Notes under the pieces: model-generated
Databases searched by the model: none
What the model saw: the letters and a program-made list of their open reading frames with translations, nothing else
Told to the model about the DNA's origin: nothing
Source: an uncultured Alphaproteobacteria bacterium
GTDB lineage: Bacteria; Pseudomonadota; Alphaproteobacteria; Rhodobacterales; Rhodobacteraceae
Direction: 5' to 3'
Assembly: GCA_902625475.1 (NCBI GenBank)
Contig: CACOBR010000001.1
Location: 1 to 64,000, forward strand
Length of the DNA stretch: 64,000 nucleotides
Position numbers and translations under genes: made by a program
In this document: one piece after another, positions 7,757 through 14,988 of the stretch
Layout of the letters: each line of letters starts with the position of its first letter
Numbering within the stretch: the stretch's first letter is position 1

Positions 7757-8034
7757 TTATTCTTGTTTTGAAGTTAAGCATTCAGTGTTCACGAATGCAT
7801 CTGGATAATTTGTAAAGTAATCTTCACATATTGGCATCATGATAACAGTCTCAATTACAGTACCACCTTGCCTTCTTATTTCTGTCAACTCTTCGTCAGC
7901 ACCAAATGCTTGAAGCACCTCTATATTTAGAAACATAACGATTGCATGAAGTTGAATAGGGTCATCCTTTTCTGTTTCTGCGAACAAAACTTTATTCCCA
8001 TTTCACCTAGTCTTTTATCTTGTGATTTGACCAT
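7757..8034 (-). pseudogene. frameshifted ferredoxin-like-fold (FKV-type) protein gene
   Basis: Beginning at ATG (8034), the frame reads MVKSQDKRLGEMGIK; one missing base after AAAG (about 7990) then moves the reading to VLFAETEKDDPIQLHAIVMF and on to a normal stop. Joined, REKHGIKVLAFGQNKMDND in the intact gene at 23145 aligns with it, including the GIKVL core. The upstream in-frame Trp codon matches that paralogue's YEIW, so the N-terminus is also eroded. Most likely a paralogue inactivated by a 1-bp deletion; a sequencing error is the alternative. Confidence 0.6.
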
Positions 8035-8205
8035 GGTAGACCATGTATAAATACTTTTATTTATTTATTACATTTCGATACTAAAATGATGGACAAAATA
8101 CTTTAAGTTTACCTAGATTATAAATTTTTCATATTTGATGAAAATTTTTTTAAGTATAAAAACCATTATCCTGTTTCAATTAACCTCTGAGTGCGTCTGT
8201 TCAGA

Positions 8206-8706
8206 TTAAATGTCTTGCACACATTTTTTTAGGATTTCTATTGATGAAATTGCTCCTGATAAGTCAAATTCTGCAATCAACTTTTTATCATCATTCCAAT
8301 GATACATTTTATTACCATTTTTAATCTGTTCATAAATCACATCAAGTTTATTTTGATCAGCATCTCTAAAATAAAAATATATTGATCCATCCTCTATTGT
8401 TGGAGTTGAAGAATACCAAGCTTCATTTTTATCAACACTAAAAGTCATTCTTTCAAGTTTACTGTTTATATCTTCGTCTTCATACCAAAAACCAAATATA
8501 CTGTATTCTTCTTCTGGATTGATTTCTATGAAAAATTCCTTTTCATCAGTTATTAATCCAGCTGCGCAAGATACTCCACCATAATCATATTCCCAAATAG
8601 CTACTTTCCAAGATCCTTCATTAAAAATGAATTCTTCATTATAATCTTCAGCAAAGCTAGCTGTTGATAAAAATAGTAAACTTATTGTTGATATTATTCT
8701 GATCAT
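8206..8706 (-). CDS. exported hypothetical protein, 166 residues
   Basis: The first 19 residues are a clear Sec signal peptide (MIRIISTISLLFLSTASFA, cleavage before EDYNEEF). The mature part is acidic with many Trp, Tyr and Phe, has two Cys (one near VSCAAGL, one near the end KKCVQDI) that may form a disulfide, and probably folds as a beta-rich domain. No known family is recognised. It is an isolated gene between a pseudogene and a repeat-rich gap, and the intact signal peptide and frame suggest it is still functional. Confidence 0.6.
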   Translation of the reverse strand: MIRIISTISLLFLSTASFAEDYNEEFIFNEGSWKVAIWEYDYGGVSCAAGLITDEKEFFIEINPEEEYSIFGFWYEDEDINSKLERMTFSVDKNEAWYSSTPTIEDGSIYFYFRDADQNKLDVIYEQIKNGNKMYHWNDDKKLIAEFDLSGAISSIEILKKCVQDI

Positions 8707-8900
8707 TACTGATGTACCTTAGATAAAACATAATATAACTTCTTATTTTGTAAAACAATAAACAAATTAAAAAAGATGATATTTGCTTGTTCACTTCATA
8801 TTTTTTTTATACTATGTTGAACTGAGTTCATCTATTACTGGTGATTATTAATTACTAATAATAAATAATAATAAATAAACTATAATATTAATGATTTATA
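8707..8900. other. spacer without a recognisable gene
   Basis: Very AT-rich, with repeated TAATAATAAA phrases near 8855-8880. It carries the upstream region of the minus-strand exported protein. I see no other supported feature before the dispersed element begins at 8901. Confidence 0.4.
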
Positions 8901-8983
8901 CATAATATCTTATGTGATATGGTACGGCTAAGAAGCTCTAGTTTATCTTTAGGAATTACCACTCACATCTTAATTTAAGCAAT
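8901..8983 (-). repeat. dispersed stem-loop element, copy 2
   Basis: Read on the minus strand it matches 465-538 closely. Its ends form a long imperfect dyad: ATGTGAgTGGTA pairs with TACCAtaTCACAT, 11 base pairs with a small internal bulge, around a loop containing GATAAACTAG and CTTCTTAGCC. This is the best folded copy. Half copies occur at 7291-7327 and possibly 12543-12580. Confidence 0.65.
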
Positions 8984-9058
8984 CTTATAAGAATAGTAGC
9001 TTTAATTTGGTTTTTTATTATTCCTCTGACATATTTATATGTTTTAGTCTTTTATTAA
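8984..9058 (+). pseudogene. 3' fragment of a 5409-type membrane protein gene
   Basis: Reads LIRIVALIWFFIIPLTYLYV to a TAA, matching the last 25 codons of the interrupted gene at 5409-5783. No upstream part of that gene is present: its place is taken by the dispersed element. Similarity continues about 80 bases past the stop in both places, so a segment of DNA was duplicated, not just the coding part. Confidence 0.5.
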
Positions 9059-9065
9059 AATGAGA

Positions 9066-9233
9066 TTAGGCAACGTCAGTATAAAATATTAGAAGATTTA
9101 ATGTATTAGGTCTATCTGATGCTGCATTTCTACTAAACTGCTCTATCCTACCAAAATACCCATCTATCCTTGTGAAATATATAAATGATAATAAGCCAAT
9201 TATAGTAATTATTAACAGTAGAACTTTAATCAT
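9066..9233 (-). CDS. 55-residue single-span membrane protein
   Basis: Starts with an ATG that overlaps the stop of the preceding 29-residue gene (ATGATTAA), a layout typical of translational coupling. The N-terminus is a hydrophobic span (MIKVLLLIITIIGLLSFIYF), the rest a polar tail (RIDGYFGRIEQFSRNAASDR). The region 5786-5880 on the minus strand encodes a degraded form of the tail, so this locus was once duplicated along with the neighbouring 5409-type gene. The family is not recognised. Confidence 0.5.
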   Translation of the reverse strand: MIKVLLLIITIIGLLSFIYFTRIDGYFGRIEQFSRNAASDRPNTLNLLIFYTDVA

Positions 9234-9315
9234 CCTCATCTCTTCTATTAGATACAAAGTATCCAAAAGTTATAAGGATAATTGCTCCAATCAGTACAAG
9301 AATACCTTTTATCAT
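9226..9315 (-). CDS. 29-residue membrane microprotein
   Basis: MIKGILVLIGAIILITFGYF followed by a short charged tail (VSNRRDEDD). It is a single membrane span with a charged end, started by an ATG behind AAGGGC. Its stop overlaps the next start by the ATGATTAA arrangement, so the two are one tiny operon. Too short for a family call. Positive-outside or inside orientation cannot be decided with confidence. Confidence 0.45.
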   Translation of the reverse strand: MIKGILVLIGAIILITFGYFVSNRRDEDD

Positions 9316-9343
9316 CTAATTGCCCTTTTTTAAGTACTATTAA

Positions 9344-9643
9344 TTATTTGTAAGGATCATTAAACATACATTCTAACCTATCAAAAGTTTTTTTATCATC
9401 ACTGATTTTGTAAATAATAGATCTAATTGTGCCTTTTCAATAAAAATTATAAAATAGCAGACATTCTGCTGATCGATATTCTAACCAACTATTTCTAGCT
9501 TTATTAAAAAAAGAGTCAGATCCTGAATCTTCAATTTTTAGAAATTCAACCAATTTCTCACTCTCTACCTTTTCTAAAATGTTGAGTGCATCAGTAAAAG
9601 AAATCATACATCTATTCATTTCATAATTTGTTAAGTTATCCAT
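9344..9643 (-). pseudogene. LprI-like (DUF1311) gene with in-frame TGA and lost signal peptide
   Basis: The first part (TNYEMNRCMISFTDALN ... RNSWLEYRSAECLLFY) is the LprI lysozyme-inhibitor pattern: EMNxC, then WLxYRxAEC. A TGA at 9437-9439 interrupts it. The same frame goes on KGTIRSIIYKISDDKK ... RLECMF to TAA at 9344, where family members have GSxRPxxYxxC. No signal peptide can be read upstream, though LprI proteins are periplasmic or lipoproteins, so the gene is probably dead at both points. A second LprI-like gene lies directly upstream. Confidence 0.6.
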
Positions 9644-9703
9644 ACATTCCTTTAAATCAATTTTCTGATTTTATCATAGTATTTTATTATGGTGTATTTA
9701 TTA

Positions 9704-10024
9704 TCAAACAACTAGAAAAAGAAGTGATAAACTTAAGGAAATTTCTGTGCATTTCAAAGCTATTTTCCGTAAAATACTATGTTTCTGAAGTCCAAGTATT
9801 TTGTCTTTTGACAATTTATTTGTAGAATTACCCTTTTTTTTACTAAGTTTTTGAAAGATTGCTGCAATCACGCTATATAGTTTTAAAAGTTGAGTATCAT
9901 TGCATATAGTTTGTTCTCTGATGGTGTAAGCATTATTACAATTGAAACTCGCTCCTAAAATCAGATTTTCACCAAAAATTATAAAAAGAATTAAAATAAA
10001 GGAAATTTTTGTTAGTTTTTTCAA
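9704..10024 (-). CDS. LprI-like exported protein, C-terminus possibly altered
   Basis: A signal peptide (KISFILILFIIFGENLILGA) is followed by ASFNCNNAYTIREQTICND, matching the start of LprI/DUF1311 proteins (SFDCxKAxxxxExxICxD). These inhibit lysozyme in the periplasm in characterised cases. The usual following part (QxxWLxxRxxC) is not clear here: the frame ends in a hydrophobic stretch (ISLSLSLLFLVV), and another frame would give FLKFITSFSSCL, so a frameshift near 9735 is possible. It sits next to a broken LprI-like gene. Confidence 0.5.
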   Translation of the reverse strand: MKKLTKISFILILFIIFGENLILGASFNCNNAYTIREQTICNDTQLLKLYSVIAAIFQKLSKKKGNSTNKLSKDKILGLQKHSILRKIALKCTEISLSLSLLFLVV

Positions 10025-10077
10025 TTTCTAATGATCAAACCTAAATAATTTAATACTTACCAACTATCTGACCTTTA

Positions 10078-10287
10078 TCATACAGTAATTATAGATATTA
10101 GCAGTTCCCACACACCTAGTATTTGGAATAGTATAAAAACTAAGAAAATGATAATGAAAATTCTGCTAGCTCTATCTTGTTTTTGCCATGCTCCTTTAAA
10201 TCCAAACTTAAAAACGTCAGGAACTATTTGCCATATATGGAAGTGATAGTACCATTGCCATTTATCTTTATTATCTTTCTTACTCAT
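10078..10287 (-). CDS. 69-residue single-span membrane protein
   Basis: GGAGG lies 6 bases before the ATG, a strong ribosome-binding site. The N-terminal 40 residues are polar and aromatic (KDKWQWYYHFHIWQIVPDVF), then there is one membrane span (RIFIIIFLVFILFQILGVWELL). Probably an inner-membrane protein with its N-terminus in the cytosol. No family is recognised and there is no paralogue in the window. It is an isolated gene in the repeat-rich part. Confidence 0.55.
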   Translation of the reverse strand: MSKKDNKDKWQWYYHFHIWQIVPDVFKFGFKGAWQKQDRASRIFIIIFLVFILFQILGVWELLISIITV

Positions 10288-10716
10288 TAATCCTCCAAAT
10301 CAATTACGCATCACTAACAATCTAATACCTTAATAGTCCTGAAAATAGTGCCAACAGATAATAATTATAAAGACTACCAAGCTAATCCTAATATCCCTTT
10401 TCAATATAAATATTAGAAACTTAAAAGCTTTTTTAATTCGATTATTCTATTATTATAAATGGTTTTATTGATAATTTTCTAATGACAGAGATTAGGTTAT
10501 AATTACATACAAATTACTTTTTGATTGGAGATTGGAATAGAATAAGCAATAATTAAATATGGAATATTTATTATTGTTGTTATTAGCCTATACATCACTT
10601 TTTTAATTCAAGACATTTTTTTCTTTGTAATTCAAAACCTTTGATTTAGTTTATTTTATAACATTATTCATCTTAAAAAGAATTATGCTATTTTTAACAT
10701 AAAGAGGAGCTAGAAA
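10288..10716. other. 429-base gap with TTGATA...TTCTAA element, copy D
   Basis: No supported gene. TTAATAGTCCTGA at 10330-10342 and the TTGATA-type element at 10461-10504 are each shared with the 5165-5244 region, but are separated here by 118 bases instead of 22, so sequence was inserted or lost between them. The last 100 bases serve as upstream region of the 10717 gene. Confidence 0.45.
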
Positions 10717-11028
10717 TTGTCGGATGAAACATGGACTATAATTAAATACAAACCTAAAGAGGGTTGTGAAGAACAGTTTATTGAGTCTCTAAAACGACTA
10801 TATCAATTGATGAGAGACAATAAAAAGTATGATTATCTCAATGATTTTATTAAAATTGATGCAACTGGTGAATATGTTCAAATAGCAAAGATGCCCAGTA
10901 TTGATGCATTAATTGACGGACAAGTTGCCGGATTGGAGTGGCTTGATAGTGTTGATCATTTGTTAGAAAGATATCCTGACGATAGTAGAACTGAAGCCTT
11001 TTCTGGAATAAAAATTCCTCTAGATTAA
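10717..11028 (+). CDS. small ferredoxin-like-fold (ABM/Dabb-like) protein, KPKEG type
   Basis: A 103-residue soluble protein started by TTG with GAGGAG 8 bases upstream. The opening WTIIKYKPKEGCEEQFIESL and the later DATGEYVQI and FSGIKIPLD align with the gene at 24059-24364 (INCMRFKPKEGQTEALFKAF, DLGTGEFALI, FSGPVVNYN), defining a paralogous subfamily. The strand-helix-strand pattern suits the ABM/Dabb fold. It is followed 24 bases later by a short-chain dehydrogenase gene in the same direction, so they are probably one operon. Activity unknown. Confidence 0.65.
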   Translation: MSDETWTIIKYKPKEGCEEQFIESLKRLYQLMRDNKKYDYLNDFIKIDATGEYVQIAKMPSIDALIDGQVAGLEWLDSVDHLLERYPDDSRTEAFSGIKIPLD

Positions 11029-11052
11029 CTAACGAGCAATAAAGGTGAAATT

Positions 11053-11967
11053 ATGAAGAAAATAGCAATTGTGACAGGAGCATCAAGAGGGTTAGGACGT
11101 GGGACTGCCCTAATATTGGCAACTGAAGGAAATTATAGTGTTTACGCAACTGCAAGAAATGCTGATGCTCTTAATAAATTAAAAGAAGAAGTAGTCTCAT
11201 CGGGGTGCGAAGGTGAGATTATACCCTATATTTTAGATCAAAATAATGACGATGAAGTAATTGAATTTACTAACAAAATTAGTTCCAATGAAGACAAAAT
11301 AGATTTGCTTGTTAATAGTGCTTATGCTGGTTTAATTGCTATGACACCTCATTTTGGTAAACCATTCTGGGAAAGACCTATATCTGTTTATGATGAGCAT
11401 ATGGATGTTGGTGTTAGAAGTTCATATGTAATGAGCAAATTAATTATACCTAAAATGATTGAAAATAAGGATGGATTAATTATTCAAATTTCAAGTGCAG
11501 GTGGTTATTTATATTTTTGTGATGTTGGTTACGGAGTTTCTCATGCAGCAATGGATAGACTTACACTTGATATGGCAACTGAATTGAAAAATCATAATGT
11601 TAAAGCAATTAGTTTACACCCAGGTGGAGCCCAAACTGAAGTTGCATCATTTCCTGATGGGGAAAGTCCAAAATATGTTGGTAGATCAATTTTAGCACTT
11701 TGTGAAAATGCAGATGACAATTTTTTAACTAAAGCAAATGGAAAAACATTACTTACTGCTGAACTTGCCATTCAATTTGGATTTAAAGAGGATTACGATA
11801 AAGATGGATCAATTAACAATGCTAGATTAGAAGCCACTAAATTTTTTAAAGAAACTATGAGTAAACCATTAACTCAATATAATTTAGAAGCTCAACTACC
11901 AAATTATACTGATTCAAATAACGAGGGATTTGCAAATATTTTTCCGGGAGCAAAAAAATTTCAATAG
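11053..11967 (+). CDS. short-chain dehydrogenase/reductase with altered catalytic Lys
   Basis: A 304-residue SDR resembling the DHRS1-type branch. TGASRGLGRG (residues 8-17) is the nucleotide-binding glycine motif, ISSAG (146-150) holds the catalytic Ser, and Tyr160 sits in GYGVSHAAMDRL. The Lys expected four residues after Tyr is His164. This Lys normally binds the nicotinamide ribose and lowers the Tyr pKa, so activity may be changed or lost. The C-terminal 60 residues extend past the usual fold. AAAGGTGAA precedes the ATG. It follows an ABM-like gene by 24 bases, suggesting a shared pathway. Confidence 0.85.
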   Translation: MKKIAIVTGASRGLGRGTALILATEGNYSVYATARNADALNKLKEEVVSSGCEGEIIPYILDQNNDDEVIEFTNKISSNEDKIDLLVNSAYAGLIAMTPHFGKPFWERPISVYDEHMDVGVRSSYVMSKLIIPKMIENKDGLIIQISSAGGYLYFCDVGYGVSHAAMDRLTLDMATELKNHNVKAISLHPGGAQTEVASFPDGESPKYVGRSILALCENADDNFLTKANGKTLLTAELAIQFGFKEDYDKDGSINNARLEATKFFKETMSKPLTQYNLEAQLPNYTDSNNEGFANIFPGAKKFQ

Positions 11968-12092
11968 AATATATTATTTCATATCAGTAAGTGTGTGTAA
12001 ATTATTGATATGCAGTCATTTTTATTCACAGATATTAATGGCAATAATGCAAAAATTTCAGACCAGAAATACTAAATTATTTGGAGTTAATA

Positions 12093-12422
12093 ATGGATGA
12101 TGATAATTATAAAAATTTTGTTAGCGTAGTTTTATTAAGTTTTCCATCTCAATTACAGTATGATCTATGGTACGAAAAATATAATACATTCTATTCTCCA
12201 AAAGCAGTTGAATTTTTAAAATCTAATGGTCAAATTATGCAATCAGCTACCTTAGTTGATGATAATAATGATATGATAAGAGTTTCTTTAATATGGGTTT
12301 ATAAAAATAAAAAAGCTTACGAAGATTGTCAAAAGTTTCATGGAAAGTGGGCAAAAATTGGTGGTGATTTTATAGGTAAAGCATCTGGTTATCGTGGTAA
12401 TGAAATTTGGGGATTTAGTTAA
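12093..12422 (+). CDS. small ferredoxin-like-fold protein
   Basis: About 109 residues from the ATG behind GGAG (an upstream TTG overlaps that site and is unlikely to be the start). The second half, VSLIWVYKNKKAYEDCQKFH, matches YKGEKAYKDCQK in the broken gene at 24496-24816, so it belongs to the same lineage of small alpha+beta proteins. There is no signal peptide. It lies 125 bases after the SDR gene in the same direction. Function unknown. Confidence 0.55.
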   Translation: MDDDNYKNFVSVVLLSFPSQLQYDLWYEKYNTFYSPKAVEFLKSNGQIMQSATLVDDNNDMIRVSLIWVYKNKKAYEDCQKFHGKWAKIGGDFIGKASGYRGNEIWGFS

Positions 12423-12703
12423 TATTCATAATAAAATCTTAATTATCCATTTTTTCAAAAGATATTAGGATTCCATTTCCATAAGTTTACTCTCAAACTG
12501 CAGTTAACCATTCACTTTTCATACATCTTTATCACTAGGATACTCAAAGACTCTTAACCTATCACTTATTATATATCACATAATTAAAGGTAATGTTGAA
12601 AAAGAAATAATTTTGATTAACCAATCCCATTTTTTTGACTTTTTTATTATACCTAATTAAGATACGATGATGGATTGTTAATATAATATAAAGGAAGAAT
12701 GAA
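12423..12703. other. spacer with a possible half repeat
   Basis: About 12543-12580, GACTCTTAACC followed by ATATATCACATAA resembles the right half of the dispersed element (CTTCTTAGCCGTACCATATCACATAA). No gene is seen. The distal end leads into the cupin gene. Confidence 0.3.
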
Positions 12704-13075
12704 ATGGCCAATTTATATTCTAAAAATTTTAACGACGCAGATGAAGTAAAGAATCCTCCAAAGGCAAAAGTCCAGGTTGTTAAGCTTGGAAACGTAAATG
12801 CTTCGAAACTAGTATTGGAGCCTGGTTGGAGATGGTCAGAGTGTATTAAACCAACAGTTGGTGGAGATAGTTGTCAAGCAGGTCATGTGGGAGTAGTTAT
12901 TTCAGGGCGATTAGCCTGTACTCATGATGATGGTTCAAAAATTGAAGTTGGACCAGGTGATGCTTATTATTTTGCGCCTGGACATGACGGTTGGGTAATT
13001 GGAGATGAGCAGTGCGTTATGTATGAAATTGTTGAAGGTGGTAAAGACTTCGGTCCATGGAAGCATGCTAATTAA
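12704..13075 (+). CDS. cupin-domain protein
   Basis: A 123-residue single cupin barrel, started at ATG with AAGGAAG upstream. Cupin motif 1 is recognisable around CQAGHVGVVISGRLACTHDDG, and motif 2 around PGDAYYFAPGHDGWVIGDE; the metal ligands would be His in the first and His in the second motif. The WRWSECIKP start is typical of small cupins annotated only by fold. Cytosolic. It lies in the run of small enzyme-like genes with the SDR and ABM-like proteins and may act on the same unknown substrate. Its stop is immediately followed by the dispersed element. Confidence 0.8.
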   Translation: MANLYSKNFNDADEVKNPPKAKVQVVKLGNVNASKLVLEPGWRWSECIKPTVGGDSCQAGHVGVVISGRLACTHDDGSKIEVGPGDAYYFAPGHDGWVIGDEQCVMYEIVEGGKDFGPWKHAN

Positions 13076-13212
13076 TTTACCGTGAAAGAAACAAAACCTA
13101 ATTTATAAAAAAATAAATATTTAACCTATTGTTATTAATTACTTAAGATGTGAGTGATGAATGGTATAAGTTTTAAACTAAAGCTCAGCCTCATCACTAA
13201 TATTTCTTATAC
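13072..13212 (+). repeat. dispersed stem-loop element, copy 3
   Basis: Shares with copy 1 the phrases GTGAAAGAAA, AACCT..TGTTATT, CTTAAGATGTGAG and CTCAGCC. The stem has other bases but pairs perfectly: AGTGATGA with TCATCACT, 8 base pairs, around a loop with TTAAACTA. Pairing kept while the sequence changes suggests the fold matters. It starts at the very end of the cupin gene. Confidence 0.6.
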
Positions 13213-13337
13213 GTTGATATAGAAGAACTTTTGGTGACAAAAGTAAGTAACTTCAATATAAATAAAAAAAGATTGGTTTATCTCTAGAAATTAATTTTTT
13301 AGTTACTATTTTATAGTTTCAATCAAGGAGAACTATA

Positions 13338-13583
13338 ATGTTAAAGAAAATTACTTTTTTATTTTTTATATTGCTAACGCCTACATTATCATATTCATAT
13401 CAATGTACCATGCTCATGAGCAACGTTGATAGTGCAATTATGAAAATGGATAGCAATAAATATTCAAGTTTAATAGAAGCGGCAAAAATGCTCAAAAATG
13501 AGGGTGAGAAAGCACATGATAATGGTAATCATTTGTTATCTGAAGAAATTTTAAACGCTGCTTTAAGATTGCTGGACGTCTAA
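13338..13583 (+). CDS. small secreted protein, 81 residues
   Basis: Signal peptide MLKKITFLFFILLTPTLSYS with cleavage before YQCTMLMSN; AAGGAG stands 8 bases before the ATG. The mature 60 residues are alpha-helical in pattern (DSAIMKMDSNKYSSLIEAAK ... SEEILNAALRLLDV) with one Cys. It resembles short periplasmic helical-hairpin proteins, but no named family is recognised. It is followed 60 bases later by a lipoprotein gene in the same direction. Confidence 0.65.
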   Translation: MLKKITFLFFILLTPTLSYSYQCTMLMSNVDSAIMKMDSNKYSSLIEAAKMLKNEGEKAHDNGNHLLSEEILNAALRLLDV

Positions 13584-13643
13584 TTTTAAATTAACGTTTG
13601 AACTATCTTATCTTTTAAGCATTCTTAATCCTGAGGTTGTAAA

Positions 13644-13874
13644 ATGAAGTTTTTGTATATAGCAATAAGTTTTTTGTTTATTTCTTGCCAATCCGACAAC
13701 AAAAACTTCATTTCGACTAATGACTTTGGACATGATGACAACTCAGGATATTCTTCATCTAGTTCTTATAGTTCACAGGAAGTTTCCACTAGTATGGGTT
13801 CAGTATCTGTTAGTTCGTCTTCTTCAGGCTCTTCATCAATCAGTTCTAGTTCAAGTTCTGGTTATTCATATTAA
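13644..13874 (+). CDS. serine-rich lipoprotein
   Basis: Signal peptide with a lipobox (SFLFISC, lipidation at the Cys), then a mature chain of about 60 residues that is more than half Ser with scattered Gly and Tyr (SVSSSSSGSSSISSSSSSG). It would be a flexible surface or periplasmic lipoprotein with no fold. Low-complexity sequence of this kind varies in length by replication slippage. Preceded by CTGAGGTTGTAAA, a fair ribosome-binding site. Role unknown. Confidence 0.6.
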   Translation: MKFLYIAISFLFISCQSDNKNFISTNDFGHDDNSGYSSSSSYSSQEVSTSMGSVSVSSSSSGSSSISSSSSSGYSY

Positions 13875-13910
13875 ATAGATCTCGGTTATTTAATTTACAG
13901 ATTTAATTTA

Positions 13911-14249
13911 ATGATATCTACATTTCAAATATTAAAGGCGTTAATATCTGCTTTTTTAATACTTGTAGCCACTGAAGTATCCAATAAATCTACTATAATT
14001 GCTGCCATAATTATAGCTTTACCATTAGTATCTATAATATCACTATCATGGATATGGCTAGAAACTAAAGATATTGAGAAGATTTCTGTTCTAAGTAATC
14101 AAATATTTTGGTTTGTTATACCCGGATTACCAATGTTTTTATTGTTACCTATTCTCCTCAATAAGGGACTAGGTTTTTATATTTCGATGGTTATAAGTTG
14201 TGGAGTTACTGTTATTCTTTTTTATGTAATGCAAAGAATTTTAAGCTGA
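13911..14249 (+). CDS. DUF3147 membrane protein
   Basis: A 112-residue protein with four predicted membrane segments. The order KALISAFLILVATEVSNKST, AAIIIALPLVSIISLSWIW, a polar loop LETKDIEKISVLSNQIF, then PMFLLLPILLNKGLGFYIS is the DUF3147 pattern (conserved ALPLVS, a WxWLET-type loop and P-x-FLLLPxLL). The family has no known role. It begins 36 bases after the Ser-rich lipoprotein. It is one of the few genes here that end in TGA; a TAA follows in frame four codons later. Confidence 0.8.
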   Translation: MISTFQILKALISAFLILVATEVSNKSTIIAAIIIALPLVSIISLSWIWLETKDIEKISVLSNQIFWFVIPGLPMFLLLPILLNKGLGFYISMVISCGVTVILFYVMQRILS

Positions 14250-14624
14250 TTACAAATTTAACTTTAACAAAAATAATAATAAACAATTATATAAGTGTTA
14301 TTTATTAATTTTTTCGTGCTTAAATAAATCAATAAATAAAAAAGGTCTATTTATCTACTTAATCTATAAAATCTGTGTCACCTTGTCGCTTGCATATAGT
14401 TCATCAATTATGATAATTAAAAAACTGATTTAATTCTTATTTTATTACTTCGAAAACATAATAGGACCCTAAAAAAATTTTTCACAAATTCTTTAGAGAA
14501 CTCAAAATAAATATTAGCAGTCTTAACCGTAATATTCAAAATAATGAAGACTTTTTTTCTAATTGAAAAATACATTTAAAACAATTTAGTTTGCTAATTA
14601 TTAAAAAACATAAGGAAAGTCATT
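14250..14624. other. 375-base gap with a fragment of the 1750/4889 gene start
   Basis: At 14375-14412 the sequence GTGTCACCTTGTCGCTTGCATATAGTTCATCAATTATG repeats, with few changes, the first 38 bases of the 81-residue genes at 1750 and 4889 (quoted blocks are GTGTCACCTTGTC and CTTGC). No frame follows it, so it is a relic or a DNA-level element. The rest is plain AT-rich spacer. Confidence 0.45.
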
Positions 14625-14984
14625 ATGAATACAACAAAGATATCATGCACTATTGTCTATATAATTTTTATGTTAGGTACTTTTTATACAATTGGAAATG
14701 TATCTCAATTTTTTGATGTTAATTCATTCATATTCGTAATTGTTGTTGGTGGACTTTATGCATTTTCTGTGAAGGGTGAAAATACTTATATACAAAAATT
14801 TGGAGATGGTACTGTAAGAGCAGGTTGGCTTGGTTCATTGATTGGAGTAGTGGCAATTCTTGGAAGCCCAGTGTTTGCTGGATCTGTTTCCAATTTAGAA
14901 GCACTGGGAGCAGCTTTAGCAATTGCATCACTCACAATTTTATATGGTTATTTCTTTAAGCTAGGTTCTATTATTCTGGATTAA
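14625..14984 (+). CDS. four-TM membrane protein, MotA-N-terminus-like
   Basis: A 119-residue protein starting at ATG with AAGGAAAG upstream. Hydrophobic spans lie at about residues 8-28, 31-48, 68-88 and 92-114. The second, FDVNSFIFVIVVGGLYAF, followed by a polar loop and GWLGSLIGVVAIL, resembles the first half of MotA/TolQ-type channels, but the cytosolic domain and the rest are missing, so this is only a similarity. The stop is 4 bases from the end of the convergent DUF4198 gene. Confidence 0.5.
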   Translation: MNTTKISCTIVYIIFMLGTFYTIGNVSQFFDVNSFIFVIVVGGLYAFSVKGENTYIQKFGDGTVRAGWLGSLIGVVAILGSPVFAGSVSNLEALGAALAIASLTILYGYFFKLGSIILD

Positions 14985-14988
14985 TTTT

